Source: Clitopilus passeckerianus
Taxonomy: Eukaryota; Basidiomycota; Agaricomycetes; Agaricales; Entolomataceae
Reading direction: 5' to 3'
NCBI GenBank assembly: GCA_944990035.1
Contig: CALYLX010000079.1
Location: 186,001-250,000, forward strand
DNA: 64,000 nt
The notes below the pieces were generated by a model, which was not told where the DNA came from, did not search any database, and was given only the letters and a program-made list of their open reading frames with translations. A program made the position numbers and the translations under genes. Shown piece by piece: positions 35,320 to 46,100 of this stretch; positions within the stretch are counted from its first letter, which is position 1; each line of letters begins with the position of its first letter.

Positions 35320-36594
35320 ATGTCTCTCACGTCGACTCTGGGTAACCTCCAAGTCAATTTCTACGCGCGCCCTCAAAGCACGGACCTCGTGATTCTTGTA
35401 TCCTCTGGGAATGTGCTGGGTATGGCCTTTAGTCTTCTCAAGATCTGGCAAGCCAATAGTTTGACCTCGCATTTCCAGAGGTTTGCGTTGTTTTGCTCAT
35501 TATGATGGCTTCAATACTTCGGAGCAGACCAAGGCTACGAGATTGGGCAAGCGTTACCATCAGGTCTGCTTCTAGCCTGAGCATATTAACGCTCCTGGTG
35601 TCGTGTATTCTCCAAATCACCATTTCGTATATCAACGCGCAGATATGGTGCCGCTCTGATGGCAGATTGTGCTCTTTAGCCTCGGAGGATGACCGCATTA
35701 TGGCTGCTCATACCAACTGTGTATCTGTAAGGGTATTTTTTGAGATGATTTTGGTTAGTTCTTTGATACTTGTCACCCCTGGCTGATATATTCAACTTGC
35801 ACGTGTTAGGCTGCACTGAACGATCTCGTCATTGTGTCTAGAGCTGTTTGCCTGTATCCTAACTACAAGTTCAGAGCTGGTATCATAACCGTGCCCTGGG
35901 TAATTTGCGTAGGTAATGATTATTTGCCTACAATTCCATCGACCTGGTAATGCCGGTCTGCAGGAGCTGGCATATGTAACATTGTAGTCCTTGCCTTGGT
36001 CCATGATCAATCAATGTCATGACTCTGGTGAATTGTTTATCGTGGCCCGCTGAATTTCACTGGACGTCCCTTTTGACAAATGTCGTTGCCACAGGGGCGA
36101 TCTCGCTGAAATTGTGGTAACAACACATTCCTTGTCATCTCACTGATTGCCCACAGGCTGCTGAGGGTATATCAGCGCTTCGTTCGGGCGGCATTTGGGT
36201 CGTCCATCCCACCTTTCACATATGCCCAGTGTATACTCTCCACGCTTGTCGAGTCAGGCTTTGTATACTGTCTGGTTCAAGTACGTTCATCGTAAATAAT
36301 CCATGGCCGGAACTCACGGTCCCCATCAACAGACATCTTTCTTCATGTGCGGCATACTCACAGTCTATTTCCCATCCTATGCTGGCTCGATGGAGGCGGA
36401 TTCAACTATGCCGATATTTCAGCATTTTGTCTACATTATTTCTGTGAGTGTGAACGATGTTCCACAGGTTGCTGAGACTGATTTCTAGCTAGGGATTGTA
36501 TCCGCCAATGGTCTACATCCTTCTCGTCATTCAATGTCGTAGAGGCGAATCTTTTGGGATCGTAGATTTGAATGTCCTCACGCATGAGGAATGA
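35320..36594 (+). pseudogene. Array membrane protein copy A, probably broken
   Basis: This is a member of the tandem membrane-protein family. Exon 1 gives MSLTSTLGNLQVN and DLVILVSSGNVL. Exon 2 gives VCVVLLIMMASILRSRPRLR and SILTLLVSCILQITISYIN. Then come AALNDLVIVSRAVCLYPNY and ITVPWVICVG. The next exon breaks: after GAGICNIVVLALVHDQSMS there is a TGA at 36020-36022, a second in-frame TGA soon after, and a one-base shift between GPLNFTG and LLTNVVATGAISLKLW (near 36066). Later exons are clean: VYQRFVRAAFGSSIPPF, VESGFVYCLVQ, FQHFVYIIS, GLYPPMVYILLVIQ and the end SFGIVDLNVLTHEE. It is closest to copy F (shared YQRFVRAAFGSS). A sequencing error could account for the shift but not easily for the stops. 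Confidence 0.7.
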
Positions 36595-37215
36595 AAATTG
36601 ACACATGCACTGATAAATATCTTCGCGGAGGGGTGTAAAAGAGCTATACCGACAATTTTCGAGTGCATTCGACGAAATAAGATTATATGTGACGCTGTGA
36701 GGCCGGGGTTTTCCAACAGCAAGGCTTGGCCCCGGGAAGGTAAGAAGCTCTTCATCACAACAACGTCGGACGAAAAGCAGACTGTACCCCATAGTGGACC
36801 ACAGCAAACCCCCACCGATCATCTCGGACAACCGAGGCAAGTGACTCGGGCCTGTTCGTCAATATTTGGCCGCGACGAGCTTCACCTCGACTGGTCGTTC
36901 ACCGACTGCAGCTCACCTCTTTTGAGAGCTCCAATCATACGTAATCTCTCTAGCTATTTGCTGATGCTCTGTGAAAACGGACTCCCTAGTACTGGGCGGG
37001 TCTTTGACACAGTTTGATCAATAGATGGCTGAGAGAATCCTCTTCCATCTGTCACTTGGCACTTCTTGATATGTTTCGCCCAATGCGCTGCACGGCTGTG
37101 GGAGGGTTACCCGAAAGCACCAAACCACATCGGACTGACTGTAAGCGCTTAAATAAACAAGGAACGACCTAGCTGCTGGGACACATTTGGGACCCTTCCT
37201 TGGGGCAAATCATAC
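36595..37215. other. Spacer between copies A and B
   Basis: No gene is seen. It holds the 3' flank of A and, near its right end, the upstream element of B at 37045. Confidence 0.55.
37045..37054 (+). promoter_or_regulatory. Conserved upstream element, copy B
   Basis: CCATCTGTCA, one base different from the core CGATCTGTCA, lies 171 bases before the ATG of copy B. It is followed, as at copy A, by a GCACTTCTTGATAT-like stretch. Confidence 0.5.
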
Positions 37216-38529
37216 ATGGGCCTTGGTGGTGTGTCCCGGACTTTCGGGGAAGTCGAGAACATGGATCTCGCAGGGCTTACAAAGAAAGACTTTCTGGTTT
37301 TGATTACTTCTTCGAATATCCTAGGTATGTTATGAATTATCAAAGGCTTTCCAAACCAAGGTACTCAAACCTCATTCAGGGGTTTCTACTGTTCTACTCG
37401 TCCTGGTGGCTGCTATGTCTCGGAAGAATACAGGACCGCGGGGTTCAATTGGAATAACAATAGCCTCAGTCTCTGGCCTCAGTCTTCTAGTACTTATGGC
37501 TTTCTGTGTCGTGCAAATCCTCATCATTGCTTCCAACGGGCAGGGCTGGTACTGGCGAGATGACGGAGAGGTAAATCTGTGCCCTCCGGACCTGAAACAG
37601 CTAGTCTACCTACTAGACAGTTTCGTTGTCGCAAGGCCATTTGTTGAGATGCTTTTGGTAAGCTTCTTCCCTGCGTTTTATGCATGCATAATCGGGACTC
37701 ATACCAGGCTGCCTTGAATGATCTCGTCATTCTGTTACGGGCGATATCCTTGTATCCCGGATGCCAATGTATTTGCTATGTGTTCCTGATATTCCCTTGG
37801 ATTCTTTCCGTAGGTGAGCTTATTCAGGCCATTTTTTTTCGTTCATCTATGACCTACAGCCTGGGTGTGTAGCTTCAGGCATATTACACTTTGGTATAAG
37901 TTACACATCACTGCAAGACGGCAAGTCCTTGTCGTCTGCAGTCAAGTTTTTTATATTCTACGGTCCTCTCTTGTTCACCGTGTTGTCTGTTTTGACAAAT
38001 GTAGCCGCTACAGTAGCGATTTCTCGGAAAGTATGGTAAGGTATCTGTCTACCTCATCTCCAGAGGAATCTCCACTAATACCGGACTCAGGATATACCGC
38101 CATACTGCCAAGCAAGCATTTGGGACATCTACACCTTCGTTCAGAAAGGCCCAACGCATACTTTTTACTCTGGCAGAATCAGGATTTGTTTATTGTCTGA
38201 TTCAGGTACGATCTACTGGCCAGGCAGTGAATGGATTCAGAGAACGCGTTCACTCATGATGACACTTGACATCTACACAGACTACTCTCTTGCTCTGTTC
38301 AAGCCTCATACCAGCGAACGCGGATATTGAATTCCTCCCCATTTTTCAGCATTTTGTCTATATACTTTCGGTTAGTCGGAATAAGTCAGTCGAGGTTCCA
38401 GTGACTAACGTTGAACAGGGATTGTATCCAGCCGTCGTTTACATACTTCTCGGAATTCAACGACGTAGAAGTGAATCTTTTGGGATCGTAGATTTAAACG
38501 ACATGGTTAAGCATGATGTCAATGAATAG
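37216..38529 (+). CDS. Array multi-pass membrane protein, copy B
   Basis: An apparently intact member of a family with about seven hydrophobic segments. Exons read MGLGGVSRTFGE and LTKKDFLVLITSSNIL; VSTVLLVLVAAMSRK, GSIGITIASVSGLSLLVLMA and VVQILIIASNGQGWYW; AALNDLVILLRAISLYPGCQ and FLIFPWILSV; SGILHFGISYTSL, FYGPLLFTVLSVLTNVAATV and AISRKVW; IYRHTAKQAFGTSTPSFRKA and LAESGFVYCLIQ; TTLLLCSSLIPAN and FQHFVYILS; and GLYPAVVYILLGIQRRRSES with the end FGIVDLNDMVKHDVNE. The long outer segment after helix 2 carries Cys residues (VNLCPPDL). I know no named Pfam domain for it, but the motif pair ESGxxY..Q and GxYPxxVxxLL is common in mushroom seven-TM-like proteins. No function is known to me. Confidence 0.8.
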
Positions 38530-39454
38530 CTGCACGTTCGATGACAAGTGTGTATGGGTTCATGTTGGGAAATCTGAGAACAATACATAGGTTAAGAATG
38601 AATCCTTGATTCTTACAGGAAAATTGGGATAAGATGAAGTTCTCGGTATTATAAGGACGGTACATGCGTATAATCAAGCTCTCCGACCATTTCTAACACA
38701 GTTCCGTGCACCCGTGCCTCCATTTTCGTGGCGAGGACCGCCTAAGCGTCAAGGTTTGATACAGCATGATGGGGCCTGCTCAAGGTTGAGATCCATGATC
38801 CTCGTGTCGTGGTCCTCGCTGCGGCGACTGGCACGAGAACATATCCCAGACAGAATAACGGCGGGAGATCACTGAGATCCGAGTTCGGGGAGGTCGCATA
38901 GTCTCGGTCAGGGCTATGTTGAAGAACTCGGGCTCTGGTATAATTTACTGCTAAGGTCGCAGAGGTGGTCCTCGTGCTTCGACCTCCCCTGCTGGAAACA
39001 GGCTGTTCCAGTGTCAGGATACGTGTTTTTAGTCTCTGCAGATGGCAAGGCAGTAGTCTGGTCGCAGGTACTGCACGGGTACTGCAGCCACTTGGGTTGC
39101 TAACTTGTGTATCGTTTGGGGCTTCTCATCGTAGGAGGAATGAGCGAAGATCCGAAATTGAGTAGGTGTAGCCTCCGAGGAGCTATAAAGATCGGGTATC
39201 CAGTCCCTCTCGGGTGAATTTTTGGATTCCCAGTGGATACGGTAATCGTGACCGTGACGGCGCTTAGTACGTTCTTGGTGTAGGAGGTAAATTCGAGGCT
39301 GGGACTTCGTGGCCAACAGGGTGCTCTCTCGCAAGCTAACGGCGTCCCACTGATGGGCCTGTTCTCGAATGTGCAGCGACCAGCATTCACTCATGCGTAT
39401 GCGGGCGAGGGGAAAGTTCTTGCGCGTGGAGTAGGTCGTCTTGTAGTTCCCAAG

Positions 39455-39700
39455 GCTTGCCTCTTCTTCATCAAAATCTCTCCGCCTTTCATAGTCCTCA
39501 TCCTCCTCATCCTCCCTTGCATCGTTTCCGTTTCCTCCACATTCCACCCACACGATCCACCCTCCTTTACCCTCCCCAAATGCCCGCCAGAGAAAGCACA
39601 TCCGGACACGATGAGTTCAAGACCGCGGTTGAAGTACAGGCCTCAGAATCTGGAACGATCCTAGTCGACGACAGGCTGTGCATGGCGACAAAAATAGAGG
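39455..39700 (+). repeat. Spacer repeat R1, copy 1
   Basis: A CT-rich start (ATAGTCCTCATCCTCCTCAT), then CCACACGATCC, CCCCAAATGCCCGCCAGAGA, CACATCCGGA and GTCGACGACAGG. Related sequence in the same order occurs near 42945, 50870 and 51130, always in a spacer before an array gene. Confidence 0.65.
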
Positions 39701-40240
39701 TAAAGGTGAAGGCGAGATGGGAATTGGGAACGGGAATAAAACCGACGGACGATAACCGAGATGAAATGAACGCCATGGTTGGGTTCAGTTTGGAGGATCG
39801 GTGGGTGCAGGTAGTCCGTGACATAGATGAGTATCTGTGGAGCGAGCGTCTAGCTGCAGGAATCAAGTTCTTCATCATCATGTAGTGGTGTAACGGGTGT
39901 TTGATGCGGGAAGGCATCAGCGAGTAATTGCGGAATCGACAGGCGAGATCGTGACAGCCAGCTCCCCATGGCAATACCCGGAGTGTTTATCCTTAGCGCA
40001 GTTGAGGTATAATTGACTGAGCTGGCAGGTTCTATATATCTGTAATGTAACAAAGCAGTTGACGAGTGGTAGAGCCTCAGACAATGGGGTGGCTGCACGC
40101 ATCAGGATCAAGGGCTCAGTGGACCCTCGGCAAAAAGCCGTAACCCAACCGACCGAGATGACCCAATTAAACCCGAATGACCGACTGGTCGGTCAATTCC
40201 AGAACCCATCTGACTGGTCAGCACTGCGAAGAATCACCTT

Positions 40241-40250
40241 CGATCTGTCA
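40241..40250 (+). promoter_or_regulatory. Conserved upstream element, copy C
   Basis: CGATCTGTCA lies 169 bases before the ATG of copy C. The surrounding bases GAATCACCTT before it and ATCGCTG after it are identical at copy D. Confidence 0.6.
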
Positions 40251-40409
40251 ATCGCTGGCGCTCCCGATGCACTGTGTGGCGGTTGATCTTTGCTTTAAAG
40301 TAGGGGCTCCAGGATCCGCGGACTGATAGACTACCGGGTCCCAAATAACTGAGCTACGACCCACCCGGCAGAAGAAAATCTCCCTCCTAAAGGCAGAATC
40401 ATATTCATA

Positions 40410-41706
40410 ATGGTTCTTACTAGTCCCTCCTCGACTTTTGGGGATTCAGAGCCGGCTGATGAAGCAGGACTTACGAGCAGAGATTTTCTGGTTCTGATTA
40501 CCTCCTCAAACATTCTAGGTACGGCTTCCCAAAAGATTTCACAACCCAAAGTACTTGAAATCACTAATTCAGGAGCGTCTATTGTTCTCCTTGTCCTAAT
40601 GACTGTCATGACCTGGAGCAATAAAGGCCCGCGGAGTCCGATCGGAATAACGATCACCTCAGCCTCCGGCCTCAGTCTTCTAACTCTTGTGACATTTTGT
40701 TTCGTGCAGATCCTCGTCGTGTCTGCCAATGGCCAGCAGTGGTGTTCCCGCCTGTACCTGGGAGATGACGTGGTCCCGGACGAAAATGCATGCTCTCCCG
40801 AGTTGAGCGGGCTAGATGACCTGTTATACGATCTCACCAATGCGAGGCCATTCGTTGAGATACTTCTGGTGAGCTTCGCCCCTTGTTTCATACATGCATG
40901 ATTTAGACTTCACGCGCACGGCTCATATTAATGACCAGGCTGCCTTGAATGATCTCGTCATTGTGGTACGAGCAATAGCCCTGTATCCCAGATGCAAACG
41001 TATTTGGTATGTTCTATTAATCCTCCCTTGGATCCTCTGTGCCGGTAAGCTTCTTCATGTCATTCTTCTGCTCGACTCAAGACCGATAATTGGGATGTGT
41101 AGTATCCGGAATATTCTATCTTGGAGGTCTAAGCCTGTCCAACATTCTCTCAGATGGAGGTCCTCTTCTATTCACAGGACTATCTATCCTAACAAATGCA
41201 TTGGCTACGGCAGCGATCTCCTTCAAATTATGGTAAGGGGTATCTTTACGCCATTTTGTGCGACCGTTTCTTGACGCCATACTCAGGAAATACCGGCGCA
41301 CCATCAAACAAGTGTTTGGCTCATCCGCTCCTTCATTCAAAAAGGTTCAACGTGTGCTATTTACTCTGGCAGAGTCGGGGTTTGTGTACTGCGTGATTCA
41401 GGTATGCTTCGCTAGTTTGGACCTGGAAATGTGTTCACTCGCATCCCGGCACAGATAATGTTCCTTTTCTGCTCCTTTCTACTCGGCAATTGGGAGCAGG
41501 ACTACTTACACACTTTGCAGCATTTTGTTTATATCATTTCGGTAAGTCTGCGCGGGTCTCCCTATCGACGTTACAGTGTCCTAACCCTCAACCAGGGATT
41601 GTATCCAGCAGTCGTGTATATCCTTCTGGGCATGCAACGACGGCAGAGTGAATCGTTTGGGATCGTAGATTTGAATGATCTGGTTGAACGTAATCTTGAT
41701 GAATGA
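40410..41706 (+). CDS. Array multi-pass membrane protein, copy C
   Basis: An intact member of the array family with the same exon pattern as copy B. It reads MVLTSPSSTFGDSEPADEAG and DFLVLITSSNIL, then ASIVLLVLMTVMTWSNKGPR, ITSASGLSLLTLVTFCFVQI and LVVSANGQQWC. A Cys-containing loop (ENACSPELSG) follows. Later exons give AALNDLVIVVRAIALYPRC with LLILPWILCA; SGIFYLGGLSLSNILSDGG and LFTGLSILTNALATAAISF; YRRTIKQVFGSSAPSFKK with LAESGFVYCVIQ; LQHFVYIIS; and GLYPAVVYILLGMQRRQSES ending VDLNDLVERNLDE. It is most similar to copy D, with which it also shares its 3' flank. Probably a surface or endomembrane protein; role unknown. Confidence 0.82.
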
Positions 41707-41960
41707 TATTTAACACGTTTGCCGATGGCTGTTAGTTCATCTGAAGAAACCTGAGGACGATGCACCTGTCGAGAATGGATCATCGACTATTAGAGGGAAA
41801 TTCAACAATACAGCTCTGGTACTAAACTCATACAGAAGTAATGGAACTCCTTCACCGAATACTATGCTGCCCACTCTCTGGTTCTGCTCTTTCATGAGGG
41901 CGATAATCAGATGTTAGATCTAACCAACATTATCGATTAGACACCCGAGCCGCTCTCTCA
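41707..41960 (+). repeat. Downstream repeat ds, copy 1
   Basis: The 3' flank of copy C, almost the same as the 3' flank of copy D (45689-45955). Shared pieces include GTTAGTTCATCTGAAGAAAC and GGACGATGCACCTG. It shows that the C-D duplication included about 250 bases beyond the stop codon. Confidence 0.85.
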
Positions 41961-41961
41961 A

Positions 41962-42720
41962 GCAGTTTATACGGTACAGTTCAGTAATCAAACGTAGTTG
42001 GAAATCGTCATGATTCGAGCGATTCGAGCGATTGATCTTAATGAAGAGCCCAACTTCCGAGCGTTCAATAGCTACACCGCATCGATATCTTCACCCCGCC
42101 TCCCGTCAAGAAACCTCCAACAATCCAGCATATTCTGTCGATGCTTGATGTTGGTCCAAAGCCCATACCACCAACTCCGTACGGCATGCTTTGACACCCA
42201 TGGCGAGCAGGGGGCTTCATGGCAGCAAGCCTGCTGATGCTGGTGTAATGTTGGCGAGCCTGAGGATCGTCGTCACAAGCAACAAGTGAGAGGTCTTTCT
42301 GCCAAGCGAGGCCGTTGAATGGTCTTCGGCAGGACAAGGTTGGGCGGGGTAAACGCCTTGGCAACGGGTCTCAAGGTCGAGTGAAGGATGCCTCCGTCGA
42401 CTTGAAGTTCCATGTTCAAAATGGATAGGTAGAACGACTCCGGAACAGCAGCAGCCTCTGTTAGGCCACGAAAACGAGTCAAGAGTGAGGTTGACGAGCG
42501 TGTTCCTTCTGGTGGGAGGACTCTTTCGTCGGACGTCTTCTTCGGCCATTCCATTCTCAAACTTCCCCATCCTCCCCACCCCCCTCCACCTCGTAAATCC
42601 GTGGTACGACCCTGACCTACTCTCCTTCGCTCTCGCTTGCAGGGTTCATTTTCCAGGCGAACCACATCCGGAAGACCCTCACGCTAGCTTGCGGTCATCC
42701 ACGGTCCTCCGCGGGTTCGA
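41962..42720 (+). repeat. Spacer repeat R2, copy 1
   Basis: This spacer recurs at 49197-50165. Both begin with ACGGTACAGTT and share GAGCCCAACTTCCGAGC, CTCCAACAAT, the region around GCGAGGCCGT and the block TTCGTCGGACGTCTTCTTCG. Copy 2 is longer because of extra sequence in its middle. No conserved protein frame explains it. Confidence 0.8.
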
Positions 42721-42944
42721 TAGATGGAGTAGACGCCTCGTTGATGCCTGCAGAAATTGGTACAACGTGCAGGAAGAAGCAGCGTCGGCCATGTTGATGC
42801 TAAGCTGTGAGCTCGCAGTGGAGAAATAACCCGTCCTTCAGCTCTCCGAGGCTGGCTCGAGCCGTCTTCCTCATCCGCCATCCACGTCCAGGCCCTATCC
42901 ACCGAGGTTCCCTTCCTTGAGCCTAATGTCGCCCGCGACTTGAT

Positions 42945-43210
42945 CCTTCTTCGCCAAAATCTCTCTCCCTTTCATACTCCTCATCCTCACAAACATCCCA
43001 TTTTTGTTTCCTGCACTGCTTCACCCTCGCGAAGTCCCTCCAGCGGACCCACATCCAGATATGATGAGATGGAAGCCCAACTTTGATCGACGACGGAGAG
43101 TGTATGGCGAAATGGAGGGGTTCAAGATCGAGGCCGAAGTAGGCAACTATAGGGAACAGCTCTAGTCGACGGCAGGACGCGTCAATGCATGGCGTCAATA
43201 TTGGGCCAGA
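42945..43210 (+). repeat. Spacer repeat R1, copy 2
   Basis: Same order of pieces as the R1 copy near 39455: a CT-rich lead (CTTTCATACTCCTCATCCTC), then CCACATCCAGATATGATGAG and GTCGACGGCAGGA. Confidence 0.6.
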
Positions 43211-43214
43211 ACGG

Positions 43215-44362
43215 TGAGGTTGAGGGAATGGGACGTGAAACCGAAGGAGTAGAACCGAAATGACATAAATGCCGTGGTGTTGATGGTTATAAGGGTGCAG
43301 TATGCATATTCGTGTTCTCATCTCCGCTCGACCTAGCCAGTGGATTCGTCGTCTAAGTCAGGTTAACGTATCCCGTCTACCCATCCGCATCCTGCTCTGA
43401 TTCTCCATACAACGTAGTACAACCACTAGCGTCCGACTTGGGATGTTCGTAGAGCGAGCAAGAGTCCGGCTGCAGAGATAAATTTCATGATTGCTATGGT
43501 AGTACACCTCAAGGAGGGCAGCGAGCAGTACGGAACCCATACATGAGCGTAAGGGGGAGCCGGAGACGACAGACGAGTGATACGCGCATCCAAGGGGTCT
43601 AGAGTCCTACGCTGTTCGGAAATGCAGGCCATTTCGTGGGAAAACCAGTCAGGTGACCGAGACGCAATTCCGGGCCGCTGGCCCCGACGCACTCATAGCA
43701 TGGCACTCGGATCTCACTTTTCATCCCCTTCATGGATAAGACTATTGTCGTGGTTCCTTGTCGAGTGGGTTCTACGCGCAACCTTTCGCAACGAGGTATG
43801 CTTCTCAAGCTTGCGCGGTGACTCAAGATATCTGGCATTTACAAGAAGATGAAAATAATTCATTTAAAATAAAACCTTGAGCTACTCGTCCTCGACTAGT
43901 CGGAGTATGTAGTTGCGTCTTTATCTTGTATTTGTCTCGAACTTGATGCTCTCGCAAGGAACCGCGAAATGCTGAGGAATTTCGAACTCAGTACACAGCT
44001 GCTGGTGCATGATGGATTGTGTTTCTCCACCAAAAAACGGTTTGGACACGTCCCTCCAAAACCCTACTACCCTAAAAGGTAGCAGGAATTGGCCAGCAAA
44101 TCACCTTACTGGCTACCTGCTGATGCTATGCCGGACTATCGACCTCCCTTTCTATTACCTCGATCTATTACCTCGATCAACGAATGAATCGGAGAACTTT
44201 GAATCACCTTCGATCTGTCAATCGCTGTTGCGTGATATGCTTCTGCTGATGCACCGCATGGCGTTGGTGTTTCACTTGAAAGGTCCCAAGTTCTTCGGGC
44301 TGACTGAGCGCCCTCAAGAACCTGAGCCGTTCCCATACTACTAGAACGAATCCCTCTTCCTA
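43215..44362. other. Spacer before copy D
   Basis: No gene is recognised. It contains GTGGGAAAACCAGTCAGGTG near 43637, shared with the sequence upstream of copy A, and the upstream element of copy D. Confidence 0.5.
44211..44220 (+). promoter_or_regulatory. Conserved upstream element, copy D
   Basis: CGATCTGTCA lies 152 bases before the ATG of copy D, in the same context as at copy C. Confidence 0.6.
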
Positions 44363-45688
44363 ATGGTGGAACCATACATGGCCCGGTTTTACTTTTCACC
44401 GACCTTTGGAGAATCTGACGCCGTGGACGAAAGAGGGCTCACGAACCGAGAGTTTCTGGTTTTGATCACTTCTTCAAACGTACTCGGTATGTGACCGTAT
44501 GGGAATTTGACAAACCAAAGAACTTGAACCTAACTCAACGATGCAGGAGCTTGCATTGTCTTACTTGTCCTCACCACTGCTACATTCTGGGGCGATAAAG
44601 GTCCACGAAGTCCTATTAAACTAACGATAGCCTCAGCTTCTGTCCTCAGCCTCTTAGCACTTTTGACGTTTTGTGTCGTGCAAGTCCTCATTGTGTACAT
44701 CAACGGCACGCAGTGGTGCACGTACTGGCCGGGGATCGAAGACGCGGCCGTATGTCCTCCCACCGTCGGAGAATCGCCATATCTGCGGTCGAATCTCATC
44801 ATAACACGGCCGGCTATTGAAATGCTTCTAGTAAGCATATCCACTACCCCTCATCTCAACTCCACGACTCATTGGGATAGGTGGCCTTGAATGATCTCGT
44901 CATCATGTGCCGGGCGATATGTTTATATCCCGGATTCAAACGCATCTACTGTGTGCTTCTAACTATGCCTTGGATCGTTTGCGTAGGTAAGCTTCTTAAA
45001 GCCATCTCTCACTGGTTTCAACCCAAGAATCCCTATGTGTAGCATGTGGTATAGCCTACAGTGGTATATTCTACACTGGGGGCACGTTAATCGGGCCTGC
45101 AATCAACTTTCTCAGATGGAAGGGTCCTGTTGTGTTCACCGGACTGTCTATCCTCACCAATGTAGTGGGTACGGCCGCAATCTCGCTCAAACTTTGGTAC
45201 GGGACACATCTGCCTCATGTTATTTATTGCCTTACTGAGTCCTGGCACCCTGTTTAGGATATACCGGCGGACCATCAAGCAAGCATTCAGCTCATCTACA
45301 CCCTCGTTTAGGAAGGTTCAACGCGTATTATTCACGCTGGCAGAGTCGGGATTCGTCTATTGCGTGATTCAGGTATGCTCTACCGTTCCAATACTTGACG
45401 ATTACCCATGTTGATATATACCTGGCATCCCCACAGACTGCGTCCTTACTCTGCACACTTTTAAGTGACCCTTGGAACGATGATCTCAGGAACACTTTTC
45501 AGCATTTTGTCTACATCATTTCGGTCAGTCTGCACGGTCCTGTCTATCGGGGTTACGGCGTCTTAACTTTCGATTAGGGATTGTATCCAGCAGTCGTGTA
45601 CCTACTTCTCGGCATTCAACGACGGAAAGACGAATCGTTTGGCATTGTAGATTTGAATGAGCTGGTTGGGCGCGATCTTGATGAATGA
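44363..45688 (+). CDS. Array multi-pass membrane protein, copy D
   Basis: An intact array member. It reads MVEPYMARFYFSPTFGESD and LTNREFLVLITSSNVL, then ACIVLLVLTTATFWGDKGPR, ASVLSLLALLTFCVVQVLIV and INGTQWC. The Cys loop is AAVCPPTVGE. Next exons give VALNDLVIMCRAICLYPGFK and LTMPWIVCVG; ACGIAYSGIFYTGGTLIG and VVFTGLSILTNVVGTAAISL; IYRRTIKQAFSSSTPSFRKV and LAESGFVYCVIQ; TASLLCTLLSD with FQHFVYIIS; and GLYPAVVYLLLGIQRRKDES ending VDLNELVGRDLDE. The acceptor of the third coding block gives VALND where the others have AALND. All splice sites expected from copies B and C are present. Confidence 0.82.
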
Positions 45689-45955
45689 CATTTGTCACAT
45701 TTGACGACGGTGGTTAGTTCATCTGAAGAAACCTGAGGACGATGCACCTGTCAAGAATGGATCATCGACCCTTAGAGGGAAATTCAGCAAGTCGAGGGCG
45801 CAATACAGCTCTGGCAAACTCATACAGAAGTAATGGATCTCCTTCACCGAATACTGTACTGCACGCTCTGGTTCTGCTCTTTCATGAGGGCGATAATCAG
45901 ATCTTCGATCTGACCAACATTATCGATCAGGTACCCGAGCCGCTCTCTCCAAAGT
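45689..45955 (+). repeat. Downstream repeat ds, copy 2
   Basis: Second copy of the 3' flank seen at 41707-41960. It is followed not by R2, as at copy C, but by the end of the NACHT-ankyrin relic. Confidence 0.85.
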
Positions 45956-46100
45956 CTGCGGTCTCCGGTACACCTTCCGCCACTGCTGATTGATGGACGA
46001 ATCCTGGATTCGATTTACGCTGTCCCGCGGTAAATACAAAGGCCGAAAGTGTATTACGAAGTGTACGACGATCATTGCCAATATCAATAACTCGTACAGT

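Larger units (their letters stand above)
38530..40409. other. Spacer between copies B and C, with repeat R1
   Basis: No gene is recognised; long frames here arise from CT-rich sequence. A copy of repeat R1 lies at about 39455-39700, and the upstream element of copy C at 40241. Confidence 0.5.

Noticed and set aside
39029..39974. Several overlapping open frames of 100-190 codons on both strands
   Set aside because: They lie in CT-rich repeated spacer; the other R1 copies do not keep these frames open.
42065..42665. Minus-strand frames in R2 that resemble frames at 49310-50033
   Set aside because: The similarity reflects DNA duplication of the spacer. The frames are not kept in parallel between the copies and contain no known domain.
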